From Novosphingobium nitrogenifigens DSM 19370 (GTDB lineage: Bacteria; Pseudomonadota; Alphaproteobacteria; Sphingomonadales; Sphingomonadaceae), in NCBI RefSeq assembly GCF_000192575.1, contig NZ_GL876926.1, positions 310,001 to 374,000 on the forward strand: 64,000 bases of DNA, given 5' to 3'. Position 1 is the first letter of the stretch; each line of letters opens with the position of its first letter. The position numbers were made by a program, and so were the translations under genes. Shown here piece by piece: positions 57,845-64,000 of this stretch. The notes under the pieces are model-generated. The model made no database searches, was not told where the DNA came from, and was given only the letters and a program-made list of their open reading frames with translations.

Positions 57845-59268
57845 GCGCGCGTTGCGCAGTCCTGATCCTGTGTGCGGGGACGATCCTGTGCTCGGGGCTG
57901 GCGGGCTGTGCGGTCGGACCGAATTTCCATCGCCCGGCGGCGCCTTCGGTGGCGAGCTATCGCGATGGTGGGGATGGCGCCGCAGCGCCCGGGCCGATCG
58001 CCGGAAACTGGTGGCATGCGCTCGGCAATGCGCAAGTCGATGCGCTGGTTGAGCGAGGGCTGACTGGCAGCCCGCAGATCGATGCGGCGAAGGCCCGGTT
58101 GCGTTCGGCCGAAGCCTCACTGCGGGCCGGGTATGGCGCCTTTTTCCCTCAGGCGAGCGCCAGTTTCGATGCAACGCGCGAGAAATACAGCCTCACGCGC
58201 CTTGGCGTGTCGAACAACAGCAATGTCTTCTCGGTGTTCACGCCCTCTCTGTCGGTCAGCTACCTGCTCGACATCTTTGGCGCCAACCGGCGAACGGTGG
58301 AGGCGCTCGGTGCGACTGCGGTGGCAGAGCGCGAGACCTTGCGGGGCACGCAACTGACACTGGCGGGCAATATCGCGACAACTGCCATTGCCCGTGCCGC
58401 TTTCCACGAAGAGGTGGAGGCATGGGATGCGATCGTCGGTGCCGACGAAGTGCAACTGGCCGCCGCCCATGCGCGTACGGTCGCCGGGACACAGCCTTTG
58501 TCGAGCGAGATCGTCTTGTCCAATCAACTCGAAACGGCGCGGATCGATCGCAATGCCGCCCGGGTGAAAGCGCGGCAGGCCGACGATACGCTCGCCGTTC
58601 TGATCGGCAGTCCACCGGCCGGAGCCGGGTTGCCCTCGCTGACCCTCGCAGACTTCAGTCCGGCCGGATCGGTGCCCTTGCGCCTGCCGTCAGAGCTCGT
58701 GCGGCATCGGCCCGACATTCTCGTGGCCGAAGCGACGGCGCATGCGGCCAGTGCGCAGGTTGGCGTGGCGACGGCCGCGATGCTGCCGCAGATCACTCTG
58801 AGCGCGAGCACGGGGTCGACGACCAACAATTTCGAACGCCTGTTTACCAGCGGGACCGGCGTGTGGAGTTATGCGGCCGGTGTCGCTGCGCCGATTTTCG
58901 AAGGCGGGACACTGATCAACCGGCGTAAGGCGGCAAAGGCCACGTTCGTTGCCACCATGGCCGATTACCGGCAGACCGTCCTGACCGCGTTCGGACAAGT
59001 CGCCGATGCCCTGACGGCCAATGCCGAAGACGGGGCTGCCGATGCCGCCGCGACCAAGGCCTTCGCGGACGCGGATCTGGCTTGGCATCTGGCGCAGACC
59101 AATGCAGGCGCAGGGTTGCTCAGCGCGGCTGATCTCGAAGCCGCTCGCGTGACGTGGCAGCAGGCGCGTATCGCTGCGCTGTCGGCACGTTCGACGCATC
59201 TGCAGGATATCGTTGCGCTTTATGTCGCACTCGGTGGAGGCGATCTGACGGAAGCGGCGAAGGAATGA
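57841..59268 (+). CDS. Outer-membrane factor lipoprotein (NodT/TolC family)
   Basis: A 475-aa protein with a lipobox ('LCSGLAGC') and two OEP repeats ('NWWHALGNAQVDALVERGL', 'LVRHRPDILVAEATAHAASA'). It forms the outer-membrane duct for the upstream ABC exporter. A second NodT-type channel in this window belongs to the RND pump at 12301. A dedicated outer-membrane factor in a DevBCA-like operon makes this a self-contained tripartite system. Confidence 0.93.
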   Translation: MSARCAVLILCAGTILCSGLAGCAVGPNFHRPAAPSVASYRDGGDGAAAPGPIAGNWWHALGNAQVDALVERGLTGSPQIDAAKARLRSAEASLRAGYGAFFPQASASFDATREKYSLTRLGVSNNSNVFSVFTPSLSVSYLLDIFGANRRTVEALGATAVAERETLRGTQLTLAGNIATTAIARAAFHEEVEAWDAIVGADEVQLAAAHARTVAGTQPLSSEIVLSNQLETARIDRNAARVKARQADDTLAVLIGSPPAGAGLPSLTLADFSPAGSVPLRLPSELVRHRPDILVAEATAHAASAQVGVATAAMLPQITLSASTGSTTNNFERLFTSGTGVWSYAAGVAAPIFEGGTLINRRKAAKATFVATMADYRQTVLTAFGQVADALTANAEDGAADAAATKAFADADLAWHLAQTNAGAGLLSAADLEAARVTWQQARIAALSARSTHLQDIVALYVALGGGDLTEAAKE

Positions 59269-59354
59269 GACCACACTCCAATGCGTTGGTCTTATCAGGG
59301 TTCACGACTACCCCCGCAGCATCAGGCGGCGACAATCACGGAAAGGAGACAATC

Positions 59355-59987
59355 ATGCGTCGCACAAACGGAGCGCGCGCCGGGATCGTTGCCGGTCTTG
59401 TCGTTCTGGCGGCAATCTCGCCGATGTCCGCATTCGCCCAGCATGCCCCGAACGGAGGCGGAGGACAGGGCGGTCATTCCGGTGGGCCGGGTGGCGGTGG
59501 CCAAGGGGGTGGCGGCCAGAGTGGCGGCGGCCAGGGCGGCGGTTTTGGCGGCGGGCAGCAGTCCGGCGGACAATACGGTGGTCAACGCGGATCGGCTGGC
59601 GGGATGCAGGGCGGCGATCGCGGCGGGCGTCAGGTCGAACGCGAACGCGCACCCAACGGTTATTCGCCCCCCTCGATGCAGGGGGGTGGGCCTTCGCGTC
59701 CGCAGAGCATCGATCGTCGGGCCTACAACCACAATTTCAACGCCGACCACGGCTACCACGTCGGTCCCTATCGGGCGCCTTACGGCTATCGCTATCGCCG
59801 CTGGGGCTATGGGGAAGTCCTGCCGCGTGCCTATTGGGGCCGCAATTACTGGATGTCGGACTACTGGCTGTTCGGTCTCGACGTGCCGCCGGTCGATTGC
59901 GAATGGGTTCGCTATGGCCCGGACGCGCTGCTGATCGATATTCGTACGGGCGAAATCCTGCAGGTGATCTACGGCCGCTTCCTCTAA
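59355..59987 (+). CDS. RcnB-like periplasmic protein with glycine-rich N-terminal half
   Basis: A 210-aa protein with a signal peptide (cleavage near 'SPMSAFAQ'). A low-complexity Gly/Gln stretch (about residues 33-95) follows. The C-terminal RcnB-type motif contains 'RAYWGRNYWMSDYWLFGLD' and 'CEWVRYGPDALLIDIRTGE'. RcnB in E. coli modulates nickel/cobalt efflux in the periplasm, but many family members have unknown roles. AAAGGAGA is 6 bases before the ATG. It may form part of the exporter's transcript (86-base gap) or be separate. Confidence 0.8.
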   Translation: MRRTNGARAGIVAGLVVLAAISPMSAFAQHAPNGGGGQGGHSGGPGGGGQGGGGQSGGGQGGGFGGGQQSGGQYGGQRGSAGGMQGGDRGGRQVERERAPNGYSPPSMQGGGPSRPQSIDRRAYNHNFNADHGYHVGPYRAPYGYRYRRWGYGEVLPRAYWGRNYWMSDYWLFGLDVPPVDCEWVRYGPDALLIDIRTGEILQVIYGRFL

Positions 59988-60009
59988 GCAGACTATCAGG
60001 CAAAATCGG

Positions 60010-60035
60010 ACGGGCCGCTCAACCGAGCGGCCCGT
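60010..60035 (+). terminator. Bidirectional terminator between RcnB-like and GT2 genes
   Basis: ACGGGCCGCTC and GAGCGGCCCGT form a perfect 11-bp stem with a 4-base loop, with T-rich sequence on the plus-strand side (TTTCGTTTC). It separates the convergent genes ending at 59987 and 60042. Confidence 0.88.
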
Positions 60036-60041
60036 TTCGTT

Positions 60042-60830
60042 TCATTCCCAGCTGCGGTTGCGCAGCGCCGCGCTCATCATCTTGCGACGGGCGAACTTGC
60101 CCGCAAGATAGCTGTAGAAGAACCACGGCATCGCGCGGGCAGGGAGCAAGCCATAGGCGATCTTTTCCCATCCGTTCCAGCTGACGGCCGTCGAATTGGT
60201 ACGGCGGGGCGAGGGGAAGCAATAGTGCCGCTCGTCATAGATCGAGGGCCCCTTGTCCATCATGCGCACCATGATCTCGTGATCTTCGAGAACATAGGGC
60301 CAGATTGCGGTGTCGAAGCCACCGGCTGCACGGAACGGGGCCAGCCGCCAGGATTGCGCATAAGTCCCCGCGTGGCACTTTTTCGGCAACATTCGGCTGG
60401 CGAAAAGCACCCGGCGCAGGCGTGCTTTCGCTTCGGCGCTTTCGGGCGGGCCATAGATGTCGATGGCCATCACGCTGGTCGCGGTGGGATTGGCATCGAA
60501 CAGTTCGATCACCCGCGACACATAATGCGGCGGGTAGATCGTGTCGGCATTGAGAAAGGTGATGAAGTCCCCGCTCGCGAGCGAGATCCCCTTCATCAGC
60601 GCCGAGACGACGCCCGGCGTTTCCTCGACGACGTGGAGATAATTGAGCCCGCTCTGTGACAGGAACTCTTCGACCATCGCGGGCGACGCGTCGGACGAGC
60701 GGTTGTTGACGATGATCAGGCGGAAGTCCCGGGTATCCTGTGCCGCAATCGCCTTGAGCGTCGGCAGGATGAAGTTCTCTTCGTTGTAATAGGGAAGAAC
60801 CAGAGAGACGCGGGGCGAAGTCGAGGACAA
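60042..60830 (-). CDS. Glycosyltransferase family 2
   Basis: A 262-aa GT-A enzyme. The N-terminal 'VSLVLPYYNEENFILPTLKA' and 'RLIIVNNRSSDASPAMVEEF' bind the nucleotide sugar. 'ITFLNADTIYPPHYVSRVI' holds the DxD-like metal site (NAD), and the ED of 'YVLEDHEIMVRMMD' is the typical catalytic pair. It is cytoplasmic, with a possible membrane-associated C-terminus. The start is a TTG (60828-60830), the only start giving the usual GT2 opening. It lies 51 bases after the response-regulator gene on the same strand, so it may be co-transcribed with it. Confidence 0.85.
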   Translation of the reverse strand: MSSTSPRVSLVLPYYNEENFILPTLKAIAAQDTRDFRLIIVNNRSSDASPAMVEEFLSQSGLNYLHVVEETPGVVSALMKGISLASGDFITFLNADTIYPPHYVSRVIELFDANPTATSVMAIDIYGPPESAEAKARLRRVLFASRMLPKKCHAGTYAQSWRLAPFRAAGGFDTAIWPYVLEDHEIMVRMMDKGPSIYDERHYCFPSPRRTNSTAVSWNGWEKIAYGLLPARAMPWFFYSYLAGKFARRKMMSAALRNRSWE

Positions 60831-60881
60831 GGTGCGATCCAGAACTGCCCCGGCCGGCGCGGGGGTGCGCCTCGACGGCCC

Positions 60882-61553
60882 TCAGGGCTTGTCGAGCACG
60901 TAGCCGAGCGACCGCACCGTGCGCAAGGGATAGCCCGCACCGGCGTCACGCAGAGCCCGGCGCAGACGGCTGACCCAGGCATCGACCGTGCGTTCGTCGA
61001 TCGGCTGTTCCACCTTGCCGAGCGCGGCGATCAACTGCCCGCGCGAAAAGACCTGGCCGGGCTGTTCCATCAGATAGCGCAGGAGGCGGAACTCGTTGGG
61101 CATGAGCCCGATCGGCTTGTCCTTCCACCGTGCCTGCAATGCGGAAAGGTCGAGCGAGAGATCACCCAGCCGCAAGGTGCGCGCCGGGATTTCCGCTTCG
61201 GGCAACTGGACCGAGAGAACGCGGTCGAGGACCGAGGATCGATCGATCGGGCCGATGATATAGTCGTCGGCTCCGGCACGCAGGGCCCGGCGCTTCGCTT
61301 CGGCCTCGTCCTCTTCGAGCACCATGGTCACATGCGCGGTCTCGGTCTGCGGATCGCAGCGCAAGCGGCGGCAAAGTTCCAGTCCCGACAGGTCCGGCAA
61401 GACCCAGTCCACGAAAGCCCACGGGCGACCATCGATCAGGGGCAGGGGAGCCGAACCGCCCCACTTGTGAAAGACCACGCGCAAGTCGCCGTGGACGAAG
61501 CTGTCGCTGCCGCCCGGCATCTGGCCGGTCACGAGAATGTCGATCTGCCGCAT
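60882..61553 (-). CDS. Winged-helix response regulator with degenerate receiver
   Basis: A 223-aa OmpR/PhoB-type protein. The DNA-binding domain is typical ('LMPNEFRLLRYLMEQPGQVF', 'DERTVDAWVSRLRRALRDAG', 'VRSLGYVLD'). The receiver keeps the Asp (D49 in 'FVDWVLPDLSG') but lacks the acidic pair ('VTGQ' at residues 8-11), has Leu for the switch Thr ('MVLEE') and Gly for the conserved Lys ('YIIGPID'). It is therefore probably phosphorylation-independent or sensed in another way. No kinase is adjacent. AGGACC precedes the ATG at 61553. Confidence 0.88.
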   Translation of the reverse strand: MRQIDILVTGQMPGGSDSFVHGDLRVVFHKWGGSAPLPLIDGRPWAFVDWVLPDLSGLELCRRLRCDPQTETAHVTMVLEEDEAEAKRRALRAGADDYIIGPIDRSSVLDRVLSVQLPEAEIPARTLRLGDLSLDLSALQARWKDKPIGLMPNEFRLLRYLMEQPGQVFSRGQLIAALGKVEQPIDERTVDAWVSRLRRALRDAGAGYPLRTVRSLGYVLDKP

Positions 61554-61627
61554 GGGGTCCTGTCGCAATGATGCCGGGAAGGTGGCCTGATGCGCTCTTT
61601 GTCTGCGGAATGTGACGGGTCCATGAC

Positions 61628-61650
61628 GATGCGCACATGGCTTGCGCATC
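61628..61650. promoter_or_regulatory. Perfect 8-bp inverted repeat in the regulator/MIP divergent promoter
   Basis: GATGCGCA-(7 bases)-TGCGCATC lies between the divergent response-regulator gene and the aquaporin-family gene. Its 15-bp centre-to-centre spacing is near one and a half DNA turns. It is a candidate operator, plausibly for the adjacent regulator. Confidence 0.5.
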
Positions 61651-61722
61651 CGGTTCGGGCAGGCTTAGCTGCGCGCCGCCCGCGAACGGGCGAGTTTCCA
61701 AAAACGAGGGAGAGACAGGATC

Positions 61723-62448
61723 ATGCATGGCCCGTTGTTCGGGGAGTTTTTGGGGACGATGGTGCTCCTGTTGTTCGGGAATGGCGTTGTCGCCAATGCC
61801 CTGCTGGCGGACTCGAAAGGCAAGGACGGCGGCTGGATCGTCATTACCGCCGGATGGGGCTTTGCGGTCCTTTGCGGGATCGTCACCAGCCTTGCTGTCG
61901 GCGGCGTTGCCCATCTCAACCCTGCCGTGACACTCGCGGGTGCCGTCACTTCGGGGGATTACAGCCATGTCGTGCCCTATATCGCCGCACAAATGGCCGG
62001 GGCGATCGTTTCGGGCGTTCTGGTCTGGCTGGTCTATCTGCCGCATTGGGCCGGATCCGATCCGGAGAGCAAGCTGGCAGTGTTCTGCACGCAACCCGCG
62101 ATCCGGGCTCCGGCCGCCAATGCCCTGACTGAATTCCTCGGCACAGTCGCTCTGATCGTGGTCGGGACCGCGATCGGGTCGAAGGGCGTCTCGGCAAGTG
62201 GCCTTGCGCCGGGCTTGTCGCCGTTCCTGTGGGGCATTCTGGTCTGGGCGCTTGGGCTCTCGCTCGGCGGTCCCACCGGCTATGCGATCAATCCCGCGCG
62301 CGATCTGGGGCCGCGTATCGCCCATGCCCTGCTGCCGATCGCGGGGAAGCGTGACGCTGACTGGAGTTATGCGTGGGTGCCGGTCGTGGCTCCCTTGCTC
62401 GGCGGCGTGGTCGGCGCAGTGATCGTCCGGGCGACCGGGATCATCTGA
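61723..62448 (+). CDS. MIP family channel, glycerol-facilitator type
   Basis: A 241-aa protein with six TM segments and two half-helices carrying the NPA boxes ('HLNPAVTLAG' and 'INPARDLGPR'). The Asp after the second NPAR is the GlpF-type residue that favours glycerol over water-only channels. It conducts glycerol and perhaps other small neutral solutes through the inner membrane. AGGGAGAGACAGGA precedes the ATG. No glycerol kinase gene is linked. Transcription ends at the strong hairpin after 62520. Confidence 0.92.
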   Translation: MHGPLFGEFLGTMVLLLFGNGVVANALLADSKGKDGGWIVITAGWGFAVLCGIVTSLAVGGVAHLNPAVTLAGAVTSGDYSHVVPYIAAQMAGAIVSGVLVWLVYLPHWAGSDPESKLAVFCTQPAIRAPAANALTEFLGTVALIVVGTAIGSKGVSASGLAPGLSPFLWGILVWALGLSLGGPTGYAINPARDLGPRIAHALLPIAGKRDADWSYAWVPVVAPLLGGVVGAVIVRATGII

Positions 62449-62526
62449 GGCGGAAAGGCGGTGGCGTCGTGCATCGGGCGTGGACGCCAAACGAGAGAAA
62501 CCAGGGTTGTCCCGGAAAGCTTACAA

Positions 62527-62566
62527 CGAAAAAAGGGGCGGTCGTTTCCGACCGCCCCTTTTTTCG
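62527..62566. terminator. Strong bidirectional terminator between MIP channel and atpC
   Basis: An 18-bp perfect stem (62527-62544 with 62549-62566) around loop TTTC has AAAAAA on one flank and TTTTTT on the other, so it works for both converging transcripts. Confidence 0.95.
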
Positions 62567-62608
62567 TTTCGCTCGGTTTCTGGCCCGGTTTCCCGGATCA
62601 GTCCTGGC

Positions 62609-62869
62609 TCACCCGACGTGTTCGGCAAGAACGGTCAGGCCCTTGGCGCTGACTTCCGCGAAACCGCCCTTGACCGGAATTTCTTCCGGGTGGCCGTTTT
62701 CGCTGCGCCAGACGCGGATCACGCCGTCCTTCACCGTCGAAGTGAACGGAGCGTGGCCTTCGAGCACGCCGAATTCGCCTTCGGTGCCGGGCACGACGAC
62801 TTGATGGACTTCTTCCGACAGGACGAGCCGGGCGGGAGTAACGAGTTCGAAATGCAGCGGCATGGTCAT
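62609..62869 (-). CDS. atpC: F1F0-ATP synthase epsilon subunit
   Basis: An 86-aa protein consisting only of the N-terminal beta-sandwich ('[20 protein letters not shown]', '[16 protein letters not shown]'). The C-terminal helical hairpin found in E. coli epsilon (about 138 aa) is missing, as in several alphaproteobacteria. It sits in the central stalk and couples rotation to F1. It lies 52 bases after atpD on the same strand and is the last gene of the atp operon. A second in-frame ATG is two codons in. Confidence 0.95.
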   Translation of the reverse strand: MTMPLHFELVTPARLVLSEEVHQVVVPGTEGEFGVLEGHAPFTSTVKDGVIRVWRSENGHPEEIPVKGGFAEVSAKGLTVLAEHVG

Positions 62870-62921
62870 GCAGTCCCGGTAAGGCCCGCCCCGGCACTAT
62901 GCAGGGGCGGGTTTCGCCTGA

Positions 62922-64000
<1,079 letters not shown>

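Overview
The window reads as chromosomal DNA of a GC-rich alphaproteobacterium, most likely a sphingomonad (Novosphingobium/Sphingomonas type). The reasons are two TonB-dependent receptors, Tat- and Sec-exported enzymes, an ADP-glucose glycogen operon, a LysE/ArgP pair, a very short F1 epsilon subunit and the general codon style. No rRNA, tRNA, insertion sequence, phage gene or CRISPR array was found. The genus is an inference; no marker gene was compared.

Layout. 1-12108: the right part of an exopolysaccharide locus, with a cut glycosyltransferase, a GH16 glycanase and a Wzx-like flippase. Two tandem DUF4139 proteins follow, then (mostly minus strand) a SleB-type wall hydrolase, an outer-membrane beta-barrel, a small membrane protein, a GT4 glycosyltransferase and a polysaccharide pyruvyl transferase. 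12301-18018: a complete RND tripartite efflux operon. 18148-22943: an L,D-transpeptidase-like protein, a nitroreductase, a large TonB receptor and a structured non-coding stretch. 22944-26566: an envelope cluster (glycosyltransferase, DUF2141, membrane protein, DUF2334 deacetylase-like protein). 27447-38347: the glycogen operon, transcribed glgP-glgB-glgC-glgA-pgm-glgX, preceded by a second TonB receptor.

40981-48431: a small HTH-like protein, a hybrid histidine kinase with a LuxR-type regulator, and a set of three exported redox proteins (RidA, cytochrome c, flavin amine oxidase), followed by a quinone oxidoreductase. 48432-48920 has no gene on the plus strand, but its minus strand carries a well-formed small-RNA candidate with promoter, CU-rich linker and terminator. 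48921-54747: an M20 peptidase, a CHAD protein, a PleD-like diguanylate cyclase, a truncated paiB, a LysE exporter and ArgP. 54861-59987: a DevBCA-like ABC exporter with its own outer-membrane factor and an RcnB-like protein. 60042-62448: a GT2 glycosyltransferase, an atypical response regulator and a glycerol-facilitator-type MIP channel. 62609-64000: atpC and the 3' part of atpD.

How parts work together. The left end makes, exports and probably trims a pyruvylated exopolysaccharide. The glycogen operon holds both the synthetic branch (Pgm, GlgC, GlgA, GlgB) and the degradative branch (GlgP, GlgX), coupled by 4-base overlaps. The RidA/cytochrome/oxidase group is consistent with periplasmic amine oxidation: flavoenzyme to cytochrome c for electrons, and RidA for the reactive imine product. 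The most novel items are the minus-strand sRNA candidate at 48465-48564, the periplasmic amine-oxidation module, and the palindrome-rich region after the large TonB receptor.
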